From: Roseibium sp. MMSF_3412 | Lineage (GTDB): Bacteria; Pseudomonadota; Alphaproteobacteria; Rhizobiales; Stappiaceae | Length of the DNA: 64,000 bases | Direction of reading: 5' to 3' | Assembly: GCF_030733265.1 (NCBI RefSeq) | Contig: NZ_JASHJI010000001.1 | Location: 558,001 to 622,000 of the forward strand | In this document: in pieces, positions 52,348 to 62,268 of the stretch | Numbering within the stretch: the stretch's first letter is position 1 | How the letters are laid out: the number at the start of each line of letters is the position of its first letter | Position numbers and translations under genes: made by a program | Notes under the pieces: generated by a model | Databases searched by the model: none | Seen by the model: only the letters and a program-made list of their open reading frames with translations | Told to the model about the DNA's origin: nothing

Positions 52348-54033
52348 TTGCTGCGCACTCCTTCGCTTACCCTGACCGACCGTTTATGGCAGATCGCTGC
52401 GATCGCGATCACGGGTCTTGTGTTGCTGCCGATTGCCGCCATCGTCTGGATCGCGCTCAGTCCGACGGGTGATCTTTGGGGCCAGTTGCTGCGCACCGTC
52501 CTCCCCAGTTCGCTTCAAACAACGCTGTCGCTGATGGTCGGCGTGGGCGTCATTACCGCAGCCGTCGGGGTCGGAACAGCCTGGATCGTGACCATGTGCG
52601 AGTTTCCGGGCCGCAGAATCCTCGATTGGGCGCTTCTGGTTCCGCTGGCGGTGCCAACCTACATCGTCGCCTTTGCCTATATCGAGATCCTCGATTACAC
52701 CGGACCGGTCCAGAGCCTGATCCGATCCGTTTTCGGGTTCAAAACCTCACGCGAGTACTGGTTCCCGGAAATCAGGTCGCTGGGAGGCGCTGTCTTCGTG
52801 ATGAGCGCGGTGCTCTACCCTTACGTCTATCTGACGGCGCGGGCGAGCTTCCTGATCCAGTCGGCGTCGATGCTGGATGTGTCGCGAACGCTCGGGGCGT
52901 CGCCCTACGGCCTTTTCTTCAGGATTGCGCTTCCCCTTGCTCGTCCGGCAATCGCCATCGGCGTGTCGCTTGCGCTCATGGAATGCCTCAACGACATCGG
53001 TGCAGTCACCTTTTTCGGCGTGAGAACGCTGACCTTTTCCGTTTATGATGTGTGGCTGAACAGGTCCAGCCTGAGTGGCGCGGCACAGCTCGCCCTTGCC
53101 ATGCTCCTGATGGTGCTGTTGCTGATCTGGCTGGAGCGACTTGGGCGGAACAGGCAACGTTTCGACGCCGGCAGCAGTTCAAAGCAGCGGGCGCCGACAC
53201 GCTTTTCCCTGAAAGGTTTCAAGGCAGGCCTGGTACTGCTCGTCTGCTTTCTCCCGATCCTCTTCGGGTTCGTCATCCCCGGACTGCTGCTAGCGGACCG
53301 TGCCAGCAGGCGCCTCGACACCCTTCTGACCCCCGGTTTCCTGGAAACGGTCTGGAACAGTTTCAGCCTTGCCGCTATCGCCTCGTTTCTCACCGTCGTC
53401 ATTTCTGTTGCCCTCGCCTATGCCTTGCGGATCAACAACAAGGGCCCGCTGAAAGCGGCCGTCAGGCTGGCTTCGGTCGGCTACGCCATTCCCGGAACCG
53501 TGCTTGCGATCGGCATCCTGATCCCCCTTGCAACATTCGACAACGCACTGGACGCCTGGATGCGCGAGACCTTCGGCATCAAGACCGGTCTGCTCCTGCT
53601 CGGCAGTGGCACAGGTCTCGTCTACGCCTACGTTGTGCGCTTTCTGGCTGTTTCCTACGGACAGGTCGAGAGCGGCTTCGGGCGGATCACACCGCACCTG
53701 GACATGGCGGCGAGGACCCTCGGGCGCAATACTGGGCAAACCCTCACGCAGGTTCATATTCCGCTATTGAAGCCAATCCTGCTTTCGGCGGCACTGTTGA
53801 GCTTCGTCGATTGCATGAAGGAATTGCCCGCGACGATCCTGCTGCGCCCGTTCAATTTCGAAACGCTGGCAACGACCGTTTTCGAGGCGGCCTCGCGCGA
53901 GGCCTTCGAGGAAGCCGCCTTGCCATCCCTCGCCATTGTCCTGGTCGGCCTGATTCCCGTAATCTACCTGGCCCGGTCGAGCGCGGCGTCGTTCCGCACG
54001 AAGATGTCGCAGCGGACACAAGCCGCCTCCTGA
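52348..54033 (+). CDS. fbpB: Ferric iron ABC transporter permease
   Basis: The 561-residue protein has about 12 transmembrane helices in two halves, each with the permease loop: LDVSRTLGASPYGLFFRIALPLARPAI near residue 195 and LDMAARTLGRNTGQTLTQVHIPLLKPI near residue 455. This double-permease form is typical of FbpB/AfuB. It carries ferric iron delivered by FbpA. Start codon uncertain: the TTG at 52348 is the best in-frame candidate, but its ribosome site is weak; the frame is open to 52273. No cognate ATPase gene (fbpC) follows; an FtsH-like gene does. Confidence 0.88.
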   Translation: MLRTPSLTLTDRLWQIAAIAITGLVLLPIAAIVWIALSPTGDLWGQLLRTVLPSSLQTTLSLMVGVGVITAAVGVGTAWIVTMCEFPGRRILDWALLVPLAVPTYIVAFAYIEILDYTGPVQSLIRSVFGFKTSREYWFPEIRSLGGAVFVMSAVLYPYVYLTARASFLIQSASMLDVSRTLGASPYGLFFRIALPLARPAIAIGVSLALMECLNDIGAVTFFGVRTLTFSVYDVWLNRSSLSGAAQLALAMLLMVLLLIWLERLGRNRQRFDAGSSSKQRAPTRFSLKGFKAGLVLLVCFLPILFGFVIPGLLLADRASRRLDTLLTPGFLETVWNSFSLAAIASFLTVVISVALAYALRINNKGPLKAAVRLASVGYAIPGTVLAIGILIPLATFDNALDAWMRETFGIKTGLLLLGSGTGLVYAYVVRFLAVSYGQVESGFGRITPHLDMAARTLGRNTGQTLTQVHIPLLKPILLSAALLSFVDCMKELPATILLRPFNFETLATTVFEAASREAFEEAALPSLAIVLVGLIPVIYLARSSAASFRTKMSQRTQAAS

Positions 54034-54122
54034 CGCCGGTGCTCCTCTGCACCTTGACAGGTTGAGGCCAAATCGTCCCAATGGCGGCATCGGCCGCAAT
54101 GCTTTTGGGAACAGGGTCTCGA

Positions 54123-55949
54123 ATGGAAAAGAAACATCAGATCAATCTCTGGTACGCCTTCATCGCCATGATGCTCGTACTCATGTTCCAGAGCTGGTGG
54201 ACGACCTACAAGACCGTAGAGGCGATCCCCTACAGCCAGTTCGAGACCTACCTGAAAGACAAGAAGATCGAAGAGATTTCGATCCGCGAAAACACCATTG
54301 AGGGCAAATTCAAGGAGCCTCTGAAAGACGGCAAACAGTATTTCGTGACGACGCGTGTCGAAATCCCGCTCGCCGAGGAACTGACCAAATACGACGTGAA
54401 ATTCACGGGTGTTGTCCAGAGCACCTTCGTCCGTGACCTCCTGTCCTGGGTGCTGCCGGTCCTGCTTTTCTTCGGCCTCTGGATGTTCTTCATCCGGCGC
54501 ATTGCGGAGAAACAGGGCATCGGCGGCATGATGACCGTCGGCAAGTCCAAGGCAAAGGTCTATGTGGAGACCGACGTCGATGTTCGCTTCGACAATGTCG
54601 CCGGTGTCGATGAAGCCAAGCGTGAATTGAAGGAAGTCGTCGACTTCCTCAAGGATCCGAAATCCTATGGCCGGCTCGGCGCACATGTGCCTAAAGGCAT
54701 CCTTCTGGTCGGACCTCCGGGAACCGGCAAGACGCTCCTGGCCCGGGCCGTCGCCGGCGAAGCTGCGGTGCCGTTCTTTTCCATATCGGGTTCGGAATTC
54801 GTGGAAATGTTCGTCGGCGTCGGCGCTGCCCGCGTCCGCGATCTTTTCGAGCAGGCACGCAAGTCCGCTCCGGCGATCATCTTCATCGATGAACTGGACG
54901 CGCTCGGCCGCGCGCGCTCAAGCGGTCCGATGGGGACGAATGACGAAAAGGAACAGACGCTCAACCAGTTGCTGACCGAACTCGACGGGTTCGATCCGTC
55001 CAGCGGCATCATCCTGCTGGCGGCAACCAACCGACCGGAGATCCTCGACCCTGCCCTGTTGCGCGCGGGCCGGTTCGACCGGCAGGTGCTTGTGGACCGG
55101 CCGGACAAGTCGGGGCGTCTGGCGATCCTCGAGGTTCACATCAAGAAGATCAAGCTCGACCCCGCGACCGACCTTGACCAGATTGCCCAGCTCACGGCCG
55201 GGTTTTCCGGAGCGGATCTGGCGACGCTCGTCAACGAGGCGGCGCTTCTGGCAACACGCCGGCAGGCCGACGCGGTCACGCTCCAGGACTTCAACGAAGC
55301 AGTGGAACGTGTGGTTGCCGGCCTTGAAAAGCGCAGCCGCATTCTATCGGACAAGGAGCGCAATACGGTTGCTTTCCATGAGATGGGCCATGCGCTTGTC
55401 GCAGCCAACCTGGAAGGATGCGACCCGGTCCACAAGATCTCGATCATCCCGCGCGGCATCGGCGCACTCGGTTATACGATGCAGCGGCCGACGGAAGATC
55501 GCTTCCTTCTGTCGACGCAGGATCTGGAAAACAGAATGGCTGTCCTCATGGGCGGACGGGCGGCAGAAGAGATCGTCTTTGGCGAGATCTCGACCGGGGC
55601 CTCCGACGACCTGCAGAAGGTGACGGAAGTCGCCCGGGACATGGTCATGCGCTACGGCATGGAAACCAATCTCGGCAATCGCGCCTATGCCACTCAGCGC
55701 CAGAATTTCCTGAGCCAGCCGGCAGGCGATGTCGCGGAAGTCTCCCCCGACACCCAGCGCGAAATCGACCTGGCGATCAAGGCGCGCGTCGAAACCGCTT
55801 TTGCACGGGCCAAGGAACTCCTGAATGAACACCGGCAGGAACTTGATGAAGGGGCCGGCCTCCTGCTGTCGAAGGAAACGCTGACCGACACGGACTTTCC
55901 GGCAATCCGCCCGATCGCCGAGCGCCGTGAGAGCGAGGCTGCGGAATAG
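54123..55949 (+). CDS. Accessory FtsH-type ATP-dependent zinc metalloprotease
   Basis: The 608-residue protein has two N-terminal transmembrane helices (about residues 10-25 and 105-125), Walker A GPPGTGKT at 197-204, Walker B IIFIDELD at 252-259, pore loop FVG at 230-232, the second region of homology with GRFDRQ, and a zinc site HEMGH at 419-423. The [22 protein letters not shown] linker is that of the accessory, widely dispersed FtsH type rather than the housekeeping copy, which in this group usually sits near tilS. It probably degrades membrane or regulatory proteins. The ATG at 54123 follows AGGGTCTC. Confidence 0.9.
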   Translation: MEKKHQINLWYAFIAMMLVLMFQSWWTTYKTVEAIPYSQFETYLKDKKIEEISIRENTIEGKFKEPLKDGKQYFVTTRVEIPLAEELTKYDVKFTGVVQSTFVRDLLSWVLPVLLFFGLWMFFIRRIAEKQGIGGMMTVGKSKAKVYVETDVDVRFDNVAGVDEAKRELKEVVDFLKDPKSYGRLGAHVPKGILLVGPPGTGKTLLARAVAGEAAVPFFSISGSEFVEMFVGVGAARVRDLFEQARKSAPAIIFIDELDALGRARSSGPMGTNDEKEQTLNQLLTELDGFDPSSGIILLAATNRPEILDPALLRAGRFDRQVLVDRPDKSGRLAILEVHIKKIKLDPATDLDQIAQLTAGFSGADLATLVNEAALLATRRQADAVTLQDFNEAVERVVAGLEKRSRILSDKERNTVAFHEMGHALVAANLEGCDPVHKISIIPRGIGALGYTMQRPTEDRFLLSTQDLENRMAVLMGGRAAEEIVFGEISTGASDDLQKVTEVARDMVMRYGMETNLGNRAYATQRQNFLSQPAGDVAEVSPDTQREIDLAIKARVETAFARAKELLNEHRQELDEGAGLLLSKETLTDTDFPAIRPIAERRESEAAE

Positions 55950-55984
55950 CGCGGTCTGCGAAGCATTCTTAAGAACGAGCACGA

Positions 55985-56020
55985 AAAACGCCCTCAACTC
56001 AGTTGAGGGCGTTTTGTCTT
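55985..56020. terminator. Bidirectional terminator between ftsH-like gene and scoB
   Basis: A 13-bp perfect stem AAAACGCCCTCAA/TTGAGGGCGTTTT with a CTCAG loop has T runs in both directions. It lies 35 bp after the FtsH-like stop and 38 bp after the convergent scoB stop. Confidence 0.9.
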
Positions 56021-56057
56021 TTTCCAATGGCGATTTAACGGACCAGTCTGGTGGCCG

Positions 56058-56684
56058 TCAGACGATCGTTGCCTGGGTCTTTTCCCTGACCTCGTCCAGG
56101 CTCACTTCCGGTGCCAGTTCGACAACCTTCAGGCCACCTTCGACGACATCAAAAACACCGTAGTTGGTGATGATGCGATCAACGCATTTCACGCCTGTCA
56201 GCGGAAGCGAGCATTCTTTCAGAAGCTTCGGATCGCCCGCTTTCGATGTGTGGTCCATGATCACGACCACCCGCTTCACGCCGGCGACGAGATCCATGGC
56301 ACCGCCCATGCCCTTGACCATCTTGCCCGGGATCATCCAGTTGGCGAGATCGCCGGTTTCGGCCACTTCCATGGCGCCCAGAATGGACAGATCAATGTGA
56401 CCGCCCCGGATCATGCCGAAACTGTCGGCAGAGGAGAAATAGCTCGTCTGCGGCAGTTCGGTGATCGTCTGTTTGCCGGCGTTGATCAGGTCGGCGTCGA
56501 CTTCGTCATCCGTCGGGAACGGGCCCATGCCGAGCATGCCGTTTTCCGACTGGAGCGTCACGTGCACGCCTTCCGGAATGTAGTTCGACACCAGCGTCGG
56601 AATGCCGATGCCAAGGTTCACGTAAAACCCGTCTTCAAGTTCCTGCGCAGCGCGCTTTGCCATGTCATCACGAGTCCAGGCCAT
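56058..56684 (-). CDS. scoB: 3-oxoacid CoA-transferase subunit B
   Basis: The 208-residue protein has the subunit-B signature: [17 protein letters not shown], and [14 protein letters not shown], which holds the catalytic Glu that forms the CoA thioester. With subunit A it moves CoA from succinyl-CoA to acetoacetate, used for ketone bodies and PHB breakdown products. It follows scoA by 12 bp. Neighbouring phasin genes support a PHB link. Confidence 0.95.
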   Translation of the reverse strand: MAWTRDDMAKRAAQELEDGFYVNLGIGIPTLVSNYIPEGVHVTLQSENGMLGMGPFPTDDEVDADLINAGKQTITELPQTSYFSSADSFGMIRGGHIDLSILGAMEVAETGDLANWMIPGKMVKGMGGAMDLVAGVKRVVVIMDHTSKAGDPKLLKECSLPLTGVKCVDRIITNYGVFDVVEGGLKVVELAPEVSLDEVREKTQATIV

Positions 56685-56696
56685 GATGTTTCCTCC

Positions 56697-57392
56697 TCAG
56701 GCTGCGCGCGTCGTGCGCTTTTCAATGCGTTTTTCGTGATCGCCGACAATGATGCGGTCGACGAAAATGCCGGCGGTGTGGATGTTGTCGGCATCGAGTT
56801 CACCGATCTCGACAATCTCCTCGACCTCGACCACACAGACCTTGCCGGCGGTCGCCATCATCGGATTGAAGTTCCGCGCGGTCTTCCGGTAGATCAGGTT
56901 GCCTTCCTTGTCGGCCTTCCAGGCCTTCACCAGCGACACGTCGGCCAAAAGGCCGGTTTCCATGATGTAGGTTTCGCCATCGAAATCCTTGTGTTCCTTG
57001 CCTTCGGCGATCAGCGTGCCGACACCGGTCTTGGTGTAGAAACCCGGAATACCGGCACCGCCTGCGCGAATTCTCTCCGCAAGCGTGCCCTGCGGGTTGA
57101 ATTCCAGCTCTAGTTCGCCGTTCAGGTACTGCTTTTCGAAGGTCGCGTTTTCGCCCACATAGGACGAGACCATCTTCTTGATCTGCCGCGTCTGCAGAAG
57201 AAGGCCGAGGCCGAAGTCATCGACGCCCGCATTATTGGAAATAGCGGTGATGTCCTTCGCGCCCGACTCCCTGAGCGCAATGATCAAGTTCTCCGGAATG
57301 CCGCACAGGCCAAATCCGCCGGCCATCACAGTCATGCCGTCAAAGGTCAGCCCGTCCAGGGCGGCCTTTGCGTCCGGATATATTTTGTTCAT
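56697..57392 (-). CDS. scoA: 3-oxoacid CoA-transferase subunit A
   Basis: The 231-residue protein shows the subunit-A motifs [19 protein letters not shown] near residue 18, [11 protein letters not shown], and the [14 protein letters not shown] segment. It forms the heterotetramer with ScoB. The unit scoA-scoB is probably expressed from a promoter in the 289-bp gap 57393-57681, in which I see no other gene. Confidence 0.95.
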   Translation of the reverse strand: MNKIYPDAKAALDGLTFDGMTVMAGGFGLCGIPENLIIALRESGAKDITAISNNAGVDDFGLGLLLQTRQIKKMVSSYVGENATFEKQYLNGELELEFNPQGTLAERIRAGGAGIPGFYTKTGVGTLIAEGKEHKDFDGETYIMETGLLADVSLVKAWKADKEGNLIYRKTARNFNPMMATAGKVCVVEVEEIVEIGELDADNIHTAGIFVDRIIVGDHEKRIEKRTTRAA

Positions 57393-57681
57393 GTTTCACT
57401 CCCAGTTGAGACCGCATGGTGCGTGACGCGCACATTCGCCGCTCGGTACTTCCCGGTCAAGAGATCTTTGCCGCATTGCAGCGAAAAAGGAGAGGCACGC
57501 GCAAACAGCACACTTTTCCTTCTCTTTTCTGAGCTGCCGGGGTTCATTCTGCAGACAAGAACGATGCCGGCGGATCGCATTCTCCTGCGTTTCAACCGCG
57601 TTGCAGCGCACAAGGAGAAGCTGCGACGGGTCAGCCCATTTGACCGTTTTGAGCCGCGTTCATGGTTTTTAAAGTCTTAAG

Positions 57682-58017
57682 ATGAAAAATCACGGCACCG
57701 ACGCGGGACGCAGTGAACCGGTGCGTTTCGCCATTTCGCTATCGAATGAGCACCGAGAGACCCCAGGCGCCGTGTATCCATTCTGGTCAACACTTTTCAG
57801 GATCGCAGTGTTTTCCCTGCTCGTGGGCGCAGGGTTGTCCTTTGTCAATGTCTCGGCGGAGGATATTCTGGGTTCCGTCGGCCTCAGCCCGCTGGAACTG
57901 TGGATCTACATGATCGAGTTCAAGGACTGGGCGGTCCCGAACATGATCCTCGGCGCTTTCATCGTGGTTCCCGTCTGGCTGGTGCTTTACCTGATCCGCC
58001 CGCCGCGCGCCGGTTGA
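57682..58017 (+). CDS. DUF6460-like small membrane protein
   Basis: The 111-residue protein has two transmembrane helices (about residues 40-60 and 82-105) and the pattern FRIAVFSLLVGAGLSFVNVSAEDIL... DWAVPNMILGAFIVVPVWLVLYLIR, which resembles DUF6460 proteins of alphaproteobacteria. Function unknown. The ATG at 57682 lacks a clear ribosome site. It converges on potI with 9 bp between stops. Confidence 0.75.
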   Translation: MKNHGTDAGRSEPVRFAISLSNEHRETPGAVYPFWSTLFRIAVFSLLVGAGLSFVNVSAEDILGSVGLSPLELWIYMIEFKDWAVPNMILGAFIVVPVWLVLYLIRPPRAG

Positions 58018-58026
58018 CCGCCCGCA

Positions 58027-58851
58027 TCAGTTATCCGCACCAAAGGCCGCCCTTTCATCGCGTTCACGCTGGATCTGCTGGCGTTTCGTGACCAGTGACG
58101 CCGCGATCACGCCGATGGTCACCAAACCCACGAGAATGGTGCAGACGGCATTGATTTCCGGGGTAACCCCGAGACGCACCTGGGAATAGATCTTCATCGG
58201 CAGCGTCGTTGCTCCCGGTCCGGTGGTGAAACTTGCGATCACCAGATCATCCAGCGACAGTGTGAAGGCCAGCATCCAGCCCGCGATAACGCCCGGCAGG
58301 ATGATCGGCAGCGTGATCAGGAAGAAGGTCTTGACCGGCGGGCATCCGAGATCTTCGGCCGCCTCTTCGACAGACTTGTCGAAGCCGACAAGGCGGGACT
58401 GGACAACGACGGCGACGTAGCACATGGCAAAGGTCGTGTGCGCCAGCATCACGGTCCAGAAACCACGTGCGGTGTCCATGGCCACGAACAGGAGCAGCAG
58501 CGACAGACCCAGAATGACTTCGGGCATGACAAGCGGCGCGAAGATCATGCCGGAAAACAGCGAGCGTCCGATGAACCGGCCGGAGCGGACCAGGACCAGG
58601 GCTGCCAGCGTGCCAAGCACGGTCGCGATCGTCGCCGATGTGAAGGCGACGCGCAGCGTCACCCAGGCAGCATCGAGCAGCTGATCGTTCTGGAGCAGCG
58701 AGGCGTACCATTTGGTGGAAAACCCGCCCCAGACCGTGACCAGCCGGCTCTCGTTGAACGAATAAATCACCAGGAGAACGATCGGCAGGTACAGGAACGA
58801 AAAGCCGACGACCAGCGAGGTGATGTTGAACCAGGTCGGACCGCGCGTCAT
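58027..58851 (-). CDS. potI: Putrescine ABC transporter permease PotI-like
   Basis: The 274-residue protein has six transmembrane helices and the permease loop EEAAEDLGCPPVKTFFLITLPIILPGVIAG near residue 170. It is the second permease of a PotFGHI-type system. It overlaps potH by four bases. It is the last gene of the puuA-potFGHI run. Confidence 0.93.
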   Translation of the reverse strand: MTRGPTWFNITSLVVGFSFLYLPIVLLVIYSFNESRLVTVWGGFSTKWYASLLQNDQLLDAAWVTLRVAFTSATIATVLGTLAALVLVRSGRFIGRSLFSGMIFAPLVMPEVILGLSLLLLFVAMDTARGFWTVMLAHTTFAMCYVAVVVQSRLVGFDKSVEEAAEDLGCPPVKTFFLITLPIILPGVIAGWMLAFTLSLDDLVIASFTTGPGATTLPMKIYSQVRLGVTPEINAVCTILVGLVTIGVIAASLVTKRQQIQRERDERAAFGADN

Positions 58852-59777
58852 CCGTCTTTCTCCGACATTTTCTGTTGCTGGTTCTGGAACAGCACGATCG
58901 GGATGACGAGGATCAGCAGCAGGATCACCGCAACCGCCGAGGAGACCGGCCAGTCCCGGTTGTTGAAGAATTCGACCCAGAGCGTCTTGCCGATCATGAG
59001 CGTGTTCGAGCCGCCGAGAAGATCCGGAATAACGAACTCTCCGACTGCGGGAATGAACACGAGGAAGCAGCCGGCGATGATGCCCGGGAGCGAGAGCGGC
59101 ACGGTGATTTTCCAGAAGGCTTTCCAGGCCGGGCAGCCAAGATCCTCGGCGGCTTCAAGCAGGGTTCCGTCGAGCCTTTCCAGGCTCGCATAAAGCGGCA
59201 GCACGAGGAACGGCAGGTAGGAATAGACGATCCCGACATAGACTGCCGCATTGGTGTTGAGGATCACCAGTGGCTCGCTGATCAGGCCAAGAGACAGGAG
59301 CAACTGGTTCAGCAGGCCTTCGTTCTTCAGGATACCGATCCAGGCGTAGACGCGGATCAGGAAGCTGGTCCAGAAAGGCAGGATCACCAGCATCAGGAGC
59401 GTCGGCCGCCAGGACTGGGGACTGCGCGCCATTCCGTATGCGATCGGATACCCGATCAGAAGCGTCAGGAAGGTTGAGACGGCGGCGATGGAGACCGACG
59501 AGAGATAGGACTTCCAGTAGAGCGCGTCCTCGGTCAGCCAGACATAGTTCTCAAACGAAAACTCGGCAAAGCTCTCCGAAAAGGCCTGCCATCCTTCCGA
59601 CAGATCGAAGGTCGGCACGTAGGGCGGTATCGCGATCGCCGTCTGGGACAGCGAAATCTTCACAACGATCAGGAAGGGTGCCAGGAAAAACAGAAACAGC
59701 CAGAAGTAAGGAACGGCGATCAACAGCCGTCCTCCCAGGCTTCGTTTGACCGGAGCAGCGACGTTGTTCTCTGCCAT
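58848..59777 (-). CDS. potH: Putrescine ABC transporter permease PotH-like
   Basis: The 309-residue protein has six transmembrane helices and the permease loop LEAAEDLGCPAWKAFWKITVPLSLPGIIAG near residue 210. With PotI it forms the channel. The ATG at 59777 has a GGAGGGC ribosome site 8 nt upstream. It starts 9 bp after potG ends. Confidence 0.93.
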   Translation of the reverse strand: MAENNVAAPVKRSLGGRLLIAVPYFWLFLFFLAPFLIVVKISLSQTAIAIPPYVPTFDLSEGWQAFSESFAEFSFENYVWLTEDALYWKSYLSSVSIAAVSTFLTLLIGYPIAYGMARSPQSWRPTLLMLVILPFWTSFLIRVYAWIGILKNEGLLNQLLLSLGLISEPLVILNTNAAVYVGIVYSYLPFLVLPLYASLERLDGTLLEAAEDLGCPAWKAFWKITVPLSLPGIIAGCFLVFIPAVGEFVIPDLLGGSNTLMIGKTLWVEFFNNRDWPVSSAVAVILLLILVIPIVLFQNQQQKMSEKDG

Positions 59778-59786
59778 TCTGCCCTC

Positions 59787-60944
59787 CTATCGTGTCAGGA
59801 TCACACCGGCGTCCCGGTCGAAGGTCAGGACGACCTTGTCGTCCCAATTGATCGGGTTCTCCACCATCCGGGAAATATTCGCGAAGGTTGCCCGGATCGT
59901 ATCGTGATCATCCTCACCGACCTTGGCATGGATGATCGACACGTCTCCGAGATAGGCAATGTCCCAGACAATGCCGCCAATCCGATTGACGGCACCCGGT
60001 TCCGCTTCTCCATGCGCGATGCGGACCTTCTCCGGACGGATCGCAAACCAGACCGTGTCGCCGACATTGGCCTCCGTTTCCTGGTCGCACTCGATGGCAA
60101 ATCCGTCCACGACGGACACCAGCTTCGTGAGCGACCCGGCCTTTTCCGCGACCCTGGCCTCGATCAGATTGATATCGCCGATGAAGTCCGCGACATATTT
60201 CGAATTCGGCGCTTCGTAGATCTCCGCCGGCGTTGCGACCTGGACCAGTTCGCCCTTGTCCATGACCGCGATGCGGTCCGCAACCGTCATGGCCTCTTCC
60301 TGATCGTGCGTCACGATCAGGAAGGTCATCTTCAGGTCTTCCTGCAGCGCCATCAGCTCGAACTGGGTCTCTTCACGCAGTTTCCTGTCGAGCGCGCCGA
60401 GGGGCTCATCGAGCAACAGGACTTTCGGGCGCTTTGCCAGCGATCTTGCGAGTGCGACGCGCTGCCTCTGGCCGCCTGAGAGCTGATGCGGCTTGCGCTT
60501 GGCGAACTGTTCCAGCTTGGTCAGGCGCAGCATCTCGGCAACGCGGGCCTCGATTTCCTGTGCCGGCATGTTGTCCTGCTTCAGTCCGAAGGCGATGTTC
60601 TTCTCCACATTCATGTGCGGAAACAGTGCGTAGGACTGGAACATCATGTTGGAGGGACGCCGGTAGGGCGGAATGCCGGCCAAGTCCTGGCCGTCCAGAA
60701 AGATCTGCCCGGACGTCGGTGTCTCGAAACCGGCCAGCATGCGCATAAGCGTGGTCTTGCCGCAGCCGGAGCCACCGAGAAGCGCAAAAAATTCCTTTTC
60801 GTAGATCTTGAGGGACAGGTTGTTTACGGCCGTGAAGTCACCGAACATCTTGGAGACGTTCCGAAACTCGATGAAGGGCGGATGATCCGGGCTCTCCCAC
60901 GGACTGAACTCCCTGCGCACCGGTCCCATCGATTTTTTCGCCAC
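59787..60944 (-). CDS. potG: Putrescine ABC transporter ATP-binding protein PotG-like
   Basis: The 385-residue protein has Walker A GGSGCGKTTL near residue 58, the signature LSGGQRQR near 155, Walker B VLLLDEPLGALD near 175, an H-loop VTHDQEEAM, and a C-terminal TOBE domain. It powers the putrescine importer. The GTG at 60944 has a GAGGG ribosome site; an ATG at 60929 is possible. A hairpin with a T run separates it from potF. Confidence 0.95.
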   Translation of the reverse strand: MAKKSMGPVRREFSPWESPDHPPFIEFRNVSKMFGDFTAVNNLSLKIYEKEFFALLGGSGCGKTTLMRMLAGFETPTSGQIFLDGQDLAGIPPYRRPSNMMFQSYALFPHMNVEKNIAFGLKQDNMPAQEIEARVAEMLRLTKLEQFAKRKPHQLSGGQRQRVALARSLAKRPKVLLLDEPLGALDRKLREETQFELMALQEDLKMTFLIVTHDQEEAMTVADRIAVMDKGELVQVATPAEIYEAPNSKYVADFIGDINLIEARVAEKAGSLTKLVSVVDGFAIECDQETEANVGDTVWFAIRPEKVRIAHGEAEPGAVNRIGGIVWDIAYLGDVSIIHAKVGEDDHDTIRATFANISRMVENPINWDDKVVLTFDRDAGVILTR

Positions 60945-60969
60945 GGCAATCCCTCACCCCTAAGAGACG

Positions 60970-61012
60970 TCAACAAAACAAAAAACCAGGCCCGGTTGGT
61001 GGGGCCTGGTTT
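60970..61012 (-). terminator. Stem-loop with T run between potF and potG
   Basis: On the minus strand an 11-bp stem AAACCAGGCCC/GGGCCTGGTTT with an 8-base loop is followed by TTTTGTTTTG. It probably ends part of the potF message, giving more binding protein than ATPase and permeases. Confidence 0.8.
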
Positions 61013-61024
61013 CCATTCGTCACG

Positions 61025-62119
61025 TTACTGACCGCTTTTCACCGATGTCCAGGTGCGGGTCACGATCCGTTGCACCTTCGGCGGATAAGGGGTGGTGGTG
61101 TAAAGGTTGCTCACCGTTTCCTCGTCCGGGTAGATCGCCGTATCGCCGATCACGTCCTCGTTCAGGAGCTCCTTGGACGCCTCGTTGCCGTTGGCGTAGT
61201 AGACGTAGTTGGAGGCCTTTGCCATGACGTCGGGCCGCATGATGTAGTTGAGGAACTCGTGTGCCTCTTCCATGTTCGGCGCATCGGCGGGGATCGCCAT
61301 CTGGTCGAACCACATCTGTGCGCCTTCCTTCGGAATGACGTATTCCACGGTCACACCATTGTCGGCTTCCGCTGCGCGGTCGCGTGCCTGCAGAACATCA
61401 CCGGACCAGCCGACAGCAACGCAGATGTCACCGTTGGCAAGGGCGTTGATATATTCGGAAGAATGATACTTCTGGATGCTCGGGCGAATTGACTTGAGAA
61501 GCTCACCCGCCTGCTCGATCTCGCCGCGGTCCTTGCTGTCCGGATCGAGACCGAGATAGTTCAGCGCGGCCGGGATCATTTCGGTCGGCGCGTCCAGCAT
61601 GAAGACGCCGCACTCTTTCAGCTTTTCAATGTTCTCCGGCTTGAACAGAAGGTCCCAGCTGTCGACAGGCGCGTCTTCGCCGAGGGCTTCCTTCACCTTT
61701 TCGACATTGTAGCCGATACCTGTGGTACCCCACATGTAGTTGATGGAATAGGCATTGCCGGGGTCGTATTTTTCAACACGCTCTTCGATGTCCTTCCACA
61801 TGTTCGACAGGTTGGACAGCTTGGACTTGTCGAGTTCCGTGAAAGCGCCGGCCTGGATCTGGCGAGAAAGGAACGTGCCGGTCGGAACGACGACGTCATA
61901 GCCGGTGCCACCAGCCAGAAGCTTGGTTTCCAGGACCTCGTTGCTGTCAAAGACGTCATAGACGACCTTGATGCCGGTCTCCTTGGTAAAGTCTTCCAGG
62001 ATCGATTCATCAATATAATCGGACCAGTTATAGACATTCACGGTCCGGTCCTGGGCGTTGGCGATGCCGCTCAAGAGGCTGAGGGCTGCGACCCCGGTCA
62101 ACAAAGTCTTCACAGTCAT
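61025..62119 (-). CDS. potF: Putrescine-binding periplasmic protein PotF-like
   Basis: The 364-residue precursor has a Sec signal peptide (cut near residue 22, NAQ) and the PotF/PotD fold: VNVYNWSDYIDESIL, VVYDVFDSNEVLETKLLAGGTGYDVVVPTG, and CVAVGWSGDVLQA. WSDYID is the polyamine-recognition segment. It delivers putrescine (or a related polyamine) to PotGHI. The puuA gene upstream supports putrescine catabolism. Confidence 0.93.
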   Translation of the reverse strand: MTVKTLLTGVAALSLLSGIANAQDRTVNVYNWSDYIDESILEDFTKETGIKVVYDVFDSNEVLETKLLAGGTGYDVVVPTGTFLSRQIQAGAFTELDKSKLSNLSNMWKDIEERVEKYDPGNAYSINYMWGTTGIGYNVEKVKEALGEDAPVDSWDLLFKPENIEKLKECGVFMLDAPTEMIPAALNYLGLDPDSKDRGEIEQAGELLKSIRPSIQKYHSSEYINALANGDICVAVGWSGDVLQARDRAAEADNGVTVEYVIPKEGAQMWFDQMAIPADAPNMEEAHEFLNYIMRPDVMAKASNYVYYANGNEASKELLNEDVIGDTAIYPDEETVSNLYTTTPYPPKVQRIVTRTWTSVKSGQ

Positions 62120-62268
62120 TTAGAACTCCCCTTCAGAGTTTCAGCGTTGGCCGTTTTCGGCCTTGTTCCTGATTGTAAACGGACATTTCCGTTTCGTTTA
62201 TTGTTCTCGTTCGAACATTGGCGACGCGCCGGTTGTTTGTCCAGCGTCGATTTTGGGCACAGGTTGCA

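Noticed and set aside
57396-57680. Short open frames on both strands upstream of scoA
   Set aside because: They have no family, no ribosome site and no hydrophobic or charged pattern of interest. The region is more likely the scoA promoter.
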